From contig CAKOWE010000026.1 of assembly GCA_934122235.1 (NCBI GenBank), forward strand, positions 1 through 5,775: 5,775 nt of DNA, read 5' to 3'. The position numbers and the translations under genes are program-made. The notes under the pieces are model-generated. The model did no database searches. It saw nothing but the letters and a program-made list of their open reading frames with translations, and was not told where the DNA came from. Shown in pieces: positions 1 through 4,820 of this stretch; position 1 is the stretch's first letter, and the number at the start of each line of letters is the position of its first letter. The DNA is from an uncultured Clostridia bacterium. GTDB lineage: Bacteria > Bacillota > Clostridia > TANB77 > CAG-508.

Positions 1-332
1 TTGGAAGATTTAAAAATTGGAATATATTTAGAGCATATTTTAATATGCTCTAGTTGTTCTTCAGAAAATCCAGTAGTAGCAATAACTATTGGAATCGAAT
101 TTGCTCTAGCAAAATTTAGTATATTAATGCTAGCTTCTGGTATTGAAAAGTCAATTATAACATCTGGTAATTCTTTAATATTATTAATGTCTGTATAAAC
201 AGGAAAGTCATTATCGCCTCCATCAACTTTATCTACACCACAAATAATATTTAAATTGTCTGTGTTTTCTACGTGTTTTATAATTTCTTTTCCCATATGA
301 CCATTACAGCCGTTAAGTAATATATTAACCAT
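1..332 (-). CDS. dapB: 4-hydroxy-tetrahydrodipicolinate reductase (DapB), N-terminal part; gene continues past the left edge
   Basis: Partial gene: 110 whole codons are present and the C-terminal half is outside the window. DapB reduces the DapA product with NAD(P)H in the cytoplasmic diaminopimelate/lysine pathway. The visible part is the Rossmann nucleotide-binding domain. It has the glycine-rich loop GCNGHMG at residues 8-14 right after the first beta strand, the family's DFSxPE segment at residues 61-66 (after VII), and ATTGF at residues 85-89. The ATG at 332 is chosen because the glycine loop sits at the usual distance from the N-terminus and GAAAGGA lies at 344-350, although the spacing of about 11 nt is a little long. 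It follows the HD-domain gene by 62 bp on the same strand, with dapA further upstream. A hairpin in that gap may reduce read-through. Confidence 0.93.
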   Translation of the reverse strand, partial: MVNILLNGCNGHMGKEIIKHVENTDNLNIICGVDKVDGGDNDFPVYTDINNIKELPDVIIDFSIPEASINILNFARANSIPIVIATTGFSEEQLEHIKICSKYIPIFKSS

Positions 333-366
333 ATTAAAATTAATCCTTTCAACAATATATAAATAT

Positions 367-387
367 AGATGGAGTATAACTCCATCT
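367..387 (-). terminator. Perfect 9-bp hairpin between the HD-domain gene and dapB, possible weak terminator
   Basis: AGATGGAGT (367-375) and ACTCCATCT (379-387) are perfect reverse complements around a 3-nt loop. On the minus strand, in the direction of transcription, the stem is followed by a mixed A/T run (ATATTTATATATTG) rather than a clean U tract, so termination may be partial. On the plus strand the tail TTTATTCTT looks better, but no plus-strand gene ends here. It lies 8 bases beyond the stop codon of the HD gene and ahead of the dapB ribosome binding site, so attenuation or RNA-end protection is also possible. Confidence 0.45.
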
Positions 388-394
388 TTTATTC

Positions 395-922
395 TTAGGC
401 AATTCGTAATACTATTAAACTTAATAGGACATAAGCATATCTGTATGCTTTTTGCATTTTTTTATCTCTTTTGTAATGCTTACAAGATTCTTTAATTGCA
501 CAATATTTATCAACACATGAAACAATAAAACTTTCTTTATATCTAGGAAGAATAACAGTTAAAGGCCACATGTGCTTTAAAATAATGTCTTGTTCTTTCT
601 TTGATAAGTCAAAAAGCTTAATTGAATTATTTAAAGCAATCCTAGGATGCCTAAAACCATGCCATCCTTTTCTGTCGGGTGTTTTAATTCTCCAATCATA
701 TAAAAATAAGTCATGAAGCATACCTGCTCGAGCAGCAGCTTTATAGTCTAGGTTTAATTTTTTACATACTAAGTAGCTATAAAAAGCAACTTCTTTGCAG
801 TGCTCAAAACATGAAGTATCATAATGTTGCCTGAAATTTTTCATTTGATTCACGGTATCATTATTCAATATATCTGCAATTATTAAATTAAACTCATTTA
901 TATAAGAATCCATATCTTCCAT
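395..922 (-). CDS. Small HD-domain metal-dependent phosphohydrolase family protein, substrate unknown
   Basis: Encodes 175 residues from the ATG at 922. This start has AGGA at a spacing of 9 nt (AGGA-ttgatggat-ATG). ATG at 928, TTG at 931 and ATG at 913 are alternatives. HD-superfamily hydrolases are metal-dependent and cut phosphate esters of nucleotides and similar substrates. Candidate metal ligands, numbered from 922, are H41 in EHCKEV, the doublet H70-D71 in GMLHDLF, H92 in FRHP, H117 in LKHMWP and D138 in CVDKYCA. This order fits the H...HD...H...D pattern. The last 17 or so residues are hydrophobic (YVLLSLIVLRIA) and could be a buried helix or membrane contact. There is no signal peptide. 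It lies between dapA and dapB on the same strand, which suggests co-expression, but no role in lysine or dipicolinate synthesis can be read from the sequence. The family assignment is good and the substrate is unknown. Confidence 0.8.
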   Translation of the reverse strand: MEDMDSYINEFNLIIADILNNDTVNQMKNFRQHYDTSCFEHCKEVAFYSYLVCKKLNLDYKAAARAGMLHDLFLYDWRIKTPDRKGWHGFRHPRIALNNSIKLFDLSKKEQDIILKHMWPLTVILPRYKESFIVSCVDKYCAIKESCKHYKRDKKMQKAYRYAYVLLSLIVLRIA

Positions 923-963
923 ATCCATCAATCCTAATAAAACTAAAATATTATATATAAAAT

Positions 964-980
964 AATTATACCATATAATT
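964..980. repeat. Short AT-only inverted repeat in the dapA / HD-gene gap
   Basis: AATTATA (964-970) and TATAATT (974-980) are perfect reverse complements with CCA between them. As RNA the stem would be weak because it contains no GC pair and no U tract follows, so it is not a convincing dapA terminator. It is more likely a by-product of a -10 element on the minus strand. Confidence 0.4.
965..973 (-). promoter_or_regulatory. Candidate extended -10 promoter for the HD gene (and perhaps dapB)
   Basis: Reading the minus strand, TGGTATAAT occupies 973 to 965. This is a perfect TATAAT with the TGn extension that can make up for a poor -35. A TTTACA lies upstream but only 11 bp away, which is too close to serve as a normal -35. 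Transcription would begin near 958, giving a leader of about 35 nt before the HD-gene start. In DNA this AT-rich a -10 match can be chance; the TG extension raises the odds. Confidence 0.4.
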
Positions 981-991
981 TTGTAAAAAGC

Positions 992-1876
992 TTAAATTAA
1001 ATTAAATTTTTTCATTTCTTTAAATAAGTTTTCTTTTCCAACAGCAGTAAGTTCTATTAAAGGTAAACGAGGTATACCTACATTAAAATTCATTTCGTTT
1101 AAAGCTGCTTTTACTGGAATAGGGTTTACTTCAGCAAATAGAGCATTTATTAATGGTAGTGCATCTAATTGTAATTTGGTAGCTTCGTTCACTTTACCAT
1201 TAAGAAAATTATGAACTATATTACTAGTATATTCAGGTAATATATTAGATAGAACAGAAATAACTCCAATTCCACCGAGTGAAAGTACGGGAAGTATTTG
1301 GTCATCATTACCAGAATATATTGAAATTGAATCTCTACATAAGTTAGCAATTTGTGATACTTGAGAAATGTTGCCAGAAGCTTCTTTTATTGCTACAACA
1401 TTTTTAATTTTAGATAACTCTAAGCAAGTTTGAGGAGAAATATTTAAACCAGTTCTACTAGGTACGTTATATAAAATAATAGGTAAATTTACATTGTTAG
1501 ATATGTGAGTGTAATGCTCAATTAAACCTCTTTGAGTTGTTTTGTTGTAATATGGAGTAACAATAAGTAAAGCGTCTGCTCCAGCCTTTTGAGCAAATTT
1601 GCTTAAAGTTATTACAGAATCTGTACAATTTCCTCCAGTGCCTGCAATAACAGGTATTCGTTTATTTACTGTATCTACAGTAAACTTTATTGCTTGTTTT
1701 TTTTCGTCTAATGACATTGTAGATGATTCACCAGTAGTTCCACAAACAATAATTGCGTCTGCTTTGTTCTTTATCTGAAATTCAATTAATTTTTTAAATT
1801 CAGAAAAATTAATACCATTTTCATCAAAAGGGGTTACAATTGCAGTTCCGCATCCTTTAAAAATTATTTTTTTCAT
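992..1876 (-). CDS. dapA: 4-hydroxy-tetrahydrodipicolinate synthase (DapA)
   Basis: Condenses pyruvate with aspartate semialdehyde, the committed step to diaminopimelate and lysine. In spore formers the product also feeds dipicolinate synthesis. The 294-residue length is typical of this TIM-barrel, Schiff-base lyase. Visible active-site residues are T47-T48 in GTTGES (46-51), Y110 in PYYNK, Y136 in LYNVPSRTG, R141 in the same segment for carboxylate binding, and the Schiff-base lysine K164 in AIKEASGN. These match E. coli T44/T45, Y107, Y133, R138 and K161. The ATG at 1876 is chosen because GGGAG lies 8 nt upstream and the protein then starts MKKIIFKGCGTAIVTPF like the family. The frame stays open 32 codons further upstream, but that stretch is a promoter region. 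It is divergent from spoIIAA and is followed by the HD gene and dapB. Confidence 0.97.
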   Translation of the reverse strand: MKKIIFKGCGTAIVTPFDENGINFSEFKKLIEFQIKNKADAIIVCGTTGESSTMSLDEKKQAIKFTVDTVNKRIPVIAGTGGNCTDSVITLSKFAQKAGADALLIVTPYYNKTTQRGLIEHYTHISNNVNLPIILYNVPSRTGLNISPQTCLELSKIKNVVAIKEASGNISQVSQIANLCRDSISIYSGNDDQILPVLSLGGIGVISVLSNILPEYTSNIVHNFLNGKVNEATKLQLDALPLINALFAEVNPIPVKAALNEMNFNVGIPRLPLIELTAVGKENLFKEMKKFNLI

Positions 1877-1907
1877 AAACCACACTCCCGAAACATATTT
1901 ATAATAT

Positions 1908-1936
1908 ATATTATGTAAAAGGGAATAAAATGACAA
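1908..1936 (-). promoter_or_regulatory. Sigma-A-type promoter for dapA
   Basis: On the minus strand, TTGTCA (1936 to 1931, five of six bases to TTGACA) is followed by exactly 17 bp and then TAATAT (1913 to 1908, four of six to TATAAT). Transcription would start near 1901, giving a leader of roughly 25 nt that includes the GGGAG ribosome binding site. No riboswitch-sized leader is present, so a lysine riboswitch does not control this gene here. Confidence 0.6.
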
Positions 1937-1955
1937 TATAATTAAAAAAGAAAAA

Positions 1956-1962
1956 TGTCGAA
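1956..1962 (+). promoter_or_regulatory. Spo0A binding site (0A box), perfect TGTCGAA
   Basis: TGTCGAA matches the 0A-box core TGNCGAA exactly. It lies about 45 bp upstream of the start of the sigma-H -35 element of spoIIA and about 20 bp upstream of the dapA -35. In Bacillus subtilis, Spo0A~P activates the spoIIA promoter from boxes in the corresponding place, so the position supports the match. A 7-bp match alone would be weak evidence. Confidence 0.7.
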
Positions 1963-1974
1963 AACATATCAAAA

Positions 1975-1981
1975 ATCGGCA
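1975..1981 (-). promoter_or_regulatory. Second, imperfect 0A box on the opposite strand
   Basis: The minus strand reads TGCCGAT, six of seven bases to TGNCGAA, preceded by TTT as in longer versions of the consensus. Its centre is 19 bp from that of the perfect box at 1956-1962, about two helical turns, so both lie on roughly the same face of the DNA. It is closer to the spoIIA promoter. It is plausible as a low-affinity partner site. Confidence 0.4.
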
Positions 1982-2000
1982 AAACTTCTATTATTTCATC

Positions 2001-2029
2001 AAAGGAAAAAAATGGAAAAAACAGAATAA
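2001..2029 (+). promoter_or_regulatory. Sigma-H promoter of the spoIIA operon
   Basis: AAAGGAAAA (2001-2009) fits the sigma-H -35 consensus RNAGGAWWW, and ACAGAATAA (2021-2029) fits the -10 consensus RNNGAATWW, each without a mismatch. The spacer is 11 bp, within the usual 11-12. The spoIIA operon is a classic sigma-H target in Bacillus, and clostridial sigma-H has a similar preference. The start of transcription would be near 2035, leaving a leader of just under 30 nt with AAAGGAGG before the GTG. Confidence 0.8.
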
Positions 2030-2062
2030 AACTATATAGAATATTACAAAGGAGGAATTACG

Positions 2063-2377
2063 GTGAACGTAAAATACAATGTTGAGGACAAGCTCCTTGT
2101 TTTAGAACTAACAGAGGAAATAGATCATCATTCTACAGAAAAAATAAGGAGGAGAGCAGATTATGAAATTCAAAGACATATGCCTAGAAAAACTATATTT
2201 GATTTTAGTGGTGTCACTTTCATGGATAGTGCAGGAATAGGAATGGTAATAGGACGATATAAAATGGTAGCAATGTTAGGTGGCAAAGTTGCTATGATTA
2301 ATGTTAAACCTAGTATAAAAAAAGTATTTGAAATGTCTGGAATATTAAAAATAATTCCAATTGAAGATTGTGCGTAA
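2063..2377 (+). CDS. spoIIAA: Anti-sigma-F factor antagonist SpoIIAA
   Basis: STAS-domain protein that, when unphosphorylated, displaces SpoIIAB from sigma-F. SpoIIAB kinase phosphorylates it and SpoIIE dephosphorylates it. The whole 104-residue protein is one STAS fold. The phosphorylated serine is S56 in FMDSAGIGMVIGRYK, equivalent to S58 of B. subtilis, where the next residue is Ser rather than Ala. The DHH at 21-23 and MSG near the C-terminus are also as in SpoIIAA. It is about a dozen residues shorter than the Bacillus protein at the C-terminus. The start is GTG at 2063, set by a near-perfect AAAGGAGG at 2048-2055 with 7 nt spacing; no ATG lies nearby in frame. It is the first gene of the operon, 34 bp after the sigma-H -10, and 51 bp separate it from spoIIAB. 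Confidence 0.96.
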   Translation: MNVKYNVEDKLLVLELTEEIDHHSTEKIRRRADYEIQRHMPRKTIFDFSGVTFMDSAGIGMVIGRYKMVAMLGGKVAMINVKPSIKKVFEMSGILKIIPIEDCA

Positions 2378-2428
2378 TTTTTTAATATTAATCAAACGCT
2401 CAAATATAAAAAATGGAGGAAAGTATAA

Positions 2429-2890
2429 ATGAAAAATATAACTGAAAATGAAATGGAATTAGAATTTTTAAGTAAATCAAACAATGAAGCTTTTGCAAGA
2501 GTAACAGTTGCGGCTTTTGTATCACAATTAGACCCTACAATAGAAGAATTGTCAGACATAAAAACAGCAGTTTCGGAAGCTGTAACTAATTGCATAATAC
2601 ATGGATATGAGAATACTCAAGGGATTATAAAAATAAAATGCAAAATATTTGCAGGAAGTGTACATATAGAAATATCAGATAATGGAAAGGGAATAAAAAA
2701 TATAGAAGAGGCGAAAACACCATTATTTACAACGAAACCTAATTTAGAAAGATCTGGTATGGGATTCACAATAATGGAAAGTTTTATGGATGATATGAAA
2801 GTTGAGTCTATTGTTGGGTTAGGAACAAAAGTAACGATGAAAAAACTAATAAAGTGTAAAGATGAAATGTGCTCCAAATCAATTGAATAA
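2429..2890 (+). CDS. spoIIAB: Anti-sigma-F factor / SpoIIAA serine kinase SpoIIAB
   Basis: Holds sigma-F inactive as an ATP-bound dimer and phosphorylates SpoIIAA. It is a GHKL-fold ATPase of 153 residues, slightly longer than the Bacillus protein (146). The N box is SEAVTNCIIHGY (49-60), with catalytic-base candidate E50 and Mg-binding N54. The G1 box is DNGKG (84-88), the G2 region is RSGMGF (108-113) and the G3-like GLGTKVTM is at 130-137. R24 in NEAFARVTVAAF corresponds to B. subtilis R20, which contacts both sigma-F and SpoIIAA. The last 13 or so residues (KCKDEMCSKSIE) look like a variable tail. GGAGGA lies 8 nt before the ATG. It is transcribed with spoIIAA upstream and sigF 81 bp downstream. 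Confidence 0.97.
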   Translation: MKNITENEMELEFLSKSNNEAFARVTVAAFVSQLDPTIEELSDIKTAVSEAVTNCIIHGYENTQGIIKIKCKIFAGSVHIEISDNGKGIKNIEEAKTPLFTTKPNLERSGMGFTIMESFMDDMKVESIVGLGTKVTMKKLIKCKDEMCSKSIE

Positions 2891-2919
2891 AAGTAACAAG
2901 GGTATTACCAGAAATGTAA

Positions 2920-2941
2920 GAGTCGAGAAATGCAATGACTC
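2920..2941 (+). repeat. Weak inverted repeat in the spoIIAB-sigF gap
   Basis: GAGTC (2920-2924) and GACTC (2937-2941) can pair across a 12-nt loop, just ahead of the sigF ribosome binding site (AAGGAG, 2959-2964). The stem is only 5 bp and no U tract follows, so it is not a terminator. The 81-bp gap holds nothing else I recognise. Confidence 0.25.
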
Positions 2942-2971
2942 ATAACCACACATGATATAAGGAGTGTATAT

Positions 2972-3691
2972 ATGTATGAGACAAGTATAGATGAAATATT
3001 AAAAGCTCAAAACAAAGATATGGAGGCAATGAATAATATAATAGAAAAGAACTCCGGCTTGGTTTGGAGTATCGTTAAGAGATTTATAGGTAGAGGATAT
3101 GAAACAGAAGATTTGTATCAAATTGGCTGTTTAGGTTTTGTAAAAGCTATAAAACGTTATGATGTAACATTTGAGACTAAAATATCTACATATGCAGTAC
3201 CATATATATTAGGAGAGATAAAAAGATTTATAAGAGATGACGGAATGATAAAAGTAAGTAGAAGCATTAAAGAATTAGCAATAAAAATAAAAGATTTGCA
3301 AAATCAATATAAAGAAAAAGAAGAATTAACAATAGGTAAAATGGCAAAATTATTAAGTGTATCAATAGAAGATATAAATTTAGCATTAGAAGCAACAAAA
3401 CCAATTGAGTCAATAAATGATGAAGCTTATAGTGATGGAGATAAAAATAATGTATCTAAAATAGAACAAATTGCTAATAAACAAGATGAAATGCAGAATA
3501 TAATAAATAAAATAGCATTAAAAGATTTAATAGAAAATTTAAAAGAAAGGGAAAAACAGATAATATTATTAAGATATTACAGAGGAAAGACACAAACACA
3601 AGTTTCTAAAATGCTTGGAATAACTCAGGTTCAAGTTTCAAGAATAGAAAGAAAAATATTGGATTATATGAAAGAAAAGTTAGTGTCGTAA
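2972..3691 (+). CDS. sigF: RNA polymerase sporulation sigma factor F
   Basis: First forespore-specific sigma factor, a 239-residue sigma-70 family member without region 1. Region 2 covers about residues 26-103: EDLYQIGCLGFVKAIKRYD is the core-binding part, and STYAVPYILGEIKRFIRDDG (72-91) followed by VSRS is the -10-recognition part shared by sporulation sigmas F and G. Region 3 is around 103-160, with an acidic, poorly conserved stretch near 150-170. Region 4 covers 190-235, with the helix-turn-helix at about 208-227 (QTQVSKMLGITQVQVSRIER). By sequence alone sigma-G is close, but the position behind spoIIAA-spoIIAB identifies sigma-F; sigG normally follows spoIIGA-sigE. GGAG lies 7 nt before the ATG. 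spoIID follows after 25 bp, so read-through is expected. Confidence 0.96.
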   Translation: MYETSIDEILKAQNKDMEAMNNIIEKNSGLVWSIVKRFIGRGYETEDLYQIGCLGFVKAIKRYDVTFETKISTYAVPYILGEIKRFIRDDGMIKVSRSIKELAIKIKDLQNQYKEKEELTIGKMAKLLSVSIEDINLALEATKPIESINDEAYSDGDKNNVSKIEQIANKQDEMQNIINKIALKDLIENLKEREKQIILLRYYRGKTQTQVSKMLGITQVQVSRIERKILDYMKEKLVS

Positions 3692-3716
3692 TTTAATTTT
3701 ATTGTAAGGAGGAAAT

Positions 3717-4748
3717 ATGAAAAAAATACTTTTATATTTATTTTTAATTATATTATCTACATTTCTAATTCCAATATTATTTACAATACAGTTTTCAACA
3801 GCAAATGTTGATGTTGGAGGTTCCTTAACAGCAAATGTAGAAGAAACTCCTACAGTAGAAAGTACAATTGCTCCACAGAATGAACCATACAATTATAAAG
3901 AATATGGAACGATAAAGTTATTACACGAAAAGAGTGGCGAAGTAGAAGAAATAGAAATAGACAAATACCTGTATGGTGTGGTTTCAGCAGAAATGCCAGC
4001 TAATTTTGAAATTGAAGCCTTAAAAGCACAAGCAATAGTGGCTAGGACATATACAGTTTATAAAATAAAGCATAGTGGAGGTAAACATGCAAATGCAGAT
4101 ATATGTGATAATTCAGCATGTTGTCAGGCTTGGATAAGTAAAGAAGATAGATTAAGTAAATGGAGTGAAGATAACAAAGAAGAGTATTGGAATAAAATTG
4201 TAACAGCTGTTGATAGTACAGTAGGTAAAATTATAACGTATGAAGGAGAGCCAATTAATGCTTTCTTTCATTCTAATAGTGGGGGAAATACAGAAATTCC
4301 ATTAAATGTATGGGGTGGAAGTGGATACCCATATTTACAAGTGGTTGCAACGTCGGGGGAAGAAGCATATTCACAATATAATTCACAAGTTGAATTAACA
4401 AAACAAGAAGTAATAGAAAAAATAAAAGCGGTGCATAGTGATTTTCAAATAGATTTTGCTAAAGAAGATGCAATACAAGTTCTTGAATATACAGAAAGTG
4501 GAAGAATAAAAACTATAAAGTTTGGAAATGTGAATTTGTCAGGAGTAGAAGCAAGAACTATATTTGGATTGAGGTCTGCAAATTTTTCAGTAGAACAAAC
4601 AGAAGAAAAGGTTAAGTTCGTTGTAAGAGGGTATGGACATGGAGTTGGAATGAGTCAAACAGGAGCAGATGCGTTAGCGAAACAAGGGAGCGATTGTGAA
4701 GCAATAATAAAACATTTTTATGTGGGAGTAGAAATTTCTAATATATAA
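3717..4748 (+). CDS. spoIID: Stage II sporulation protein D (SpoIID), septal peptidoglycan lytic transglycosylase
   Basis: Membrane-anchored enzyme that, with SpoIIP and SpoIIM in the mother-cell membrane, degrades septal peptidoglycan during engulfment. It cuts glycan strands after SpoIIP removes the stem peptides. It has 343 residues. A hydrophobic anchor covers about 3-26 and a low-complexity linker about 28-60. The SpoIID domain starts near 63. The catalytic glutamate is E92 in GVVSAEMPA, followed by EALKAQAIVARTY (100-112). H124, C130 and C136 are spaced like the zinc ligands I recall in the Clostridioides difficile enzyme (H134, C140, C146). HSNSGGNTE (185-193) and GYGHGVGMSQ (305-314) are further family signatures. 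AAGGAGGAAAT immediately precedes the ATG. It is 25 bp behind sigF with no room for a normal promoter, although SpoIID is a sigma-E product in Bacillus. Confidence 0.95.
   Translation: MKKILLYLFLIILSTFLIPILFTIQFSTANVDVGGSLTANVEETPTVESTIAPQNEPYNYKEYGTIKLLHEKSGEVEEIEIDKYLYGVVSAEMPANFEIEALKAQAIVARTYTVYKIKHSGGKHANADICDNSACCQAWISKEDRLSKWSEDNKEEYWNKIVTAVDSTVGKIITYEGEPINAFFHSNSGGNTEIPLNVWGGSGYPYLQVVATSGEEAYSQYNSQVELTKQEVIEKIKAVHSDFQIDFAKEDAIQVLEYTESGRIKTIKFGNVNLSGVEARTIFGLRSANFSVEQTEEKVKFVVRGYGHGVGMSQTGADALAKQGSDCEAIIKHFYVGVEISNI
3797..3838 (+). repeat. 12-bp direct repeat within the SpoIID linker
   Basis: AACAGCAAATGT occurs at 3797-3808 and 3827-3838, exactly 30 bp apart and in the same frame, so each copy encodes Thr-Ala-Asn-Val after the membrane anchor. 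This may be a small duplication in a tolerant linker. It is not a mobile element. Confidence 0.5.
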
Positions 4749-4757
4749 TATTCGAAT

Positions 4758-4786
4758 GTATAAATTTAATAAAAATGGAAATAATT
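4758..4786 (+). promoter_or_regulatory. Sigma-F-type promoter for spoIIQ
   Basis: GTATA (4758-4762) fits the sigma-F -35 consensus GYWTA. GGAAATAATT (4777-4786) fits the -10 consensus GGNRANANTW at every defined base. The spacer is 14 bp, a base or two shorter than usually quoted. Transcription would start near 4793, roughly 28 nt before the ATG. spoIIQ is a sigma-F target in Bacillus, so the position is as expected. There is no terminator between spoIID and this promoter, so read-through into spoIIQ is also possible. Confidence 0.62.
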
Positions 4787-4820
4787 TAACTAAAGAAAAA
4801 TTCTGAAAGGAATGATTGTA

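Noticed and set aside
1..198. Plus-strand open frame at the left edge
   Set aside because: It lies opposite dapB, whose minus-strand translation shows clear family motifs; the plus-strand peptide resembles nothing and has no ribosome binding site.
1877..1972. Upstream extension of dapA by 32 codons, which would look like a hydrophobic leader
   Set aside because: DapA is cytosolic, the extension contains the dapA promoter and crosses toward the Spo0A box, and the ATG at 1876 has a proper ribosome binding site and gives the normal family length.
2392..2877. Minus-strand open frames opposite spoIIAB, and similar ones opposite the start of spoIID and the end of spoIIQ
   Set aside because: They are antisense to well-identified genes, lack ribosome binding sites and encode no recognisable domain.
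3684..3690. TGTCGTA, a six-of-seven match to the 0A box just before spoIID
   Set aside because: It is formed by the last codons and stop of sigF, has a mismatch in the core, and no sigma-H or sigma-A promoter lies next to it.
3663..3694. Possible sigma-E -35/-10 pair (ATTATATG ... CGTAATTT) before spoIID
   Set aside because: Only about half of the -10 bases agree with CATACAAT; not better than chance in AT-rich DNA.
4750..4757. ATTCGAAT palindrome after spoIID as a terminator
   Set aside because: The symmetry does not extend beyond 8 bp, there is no loop, and no U tract follows.
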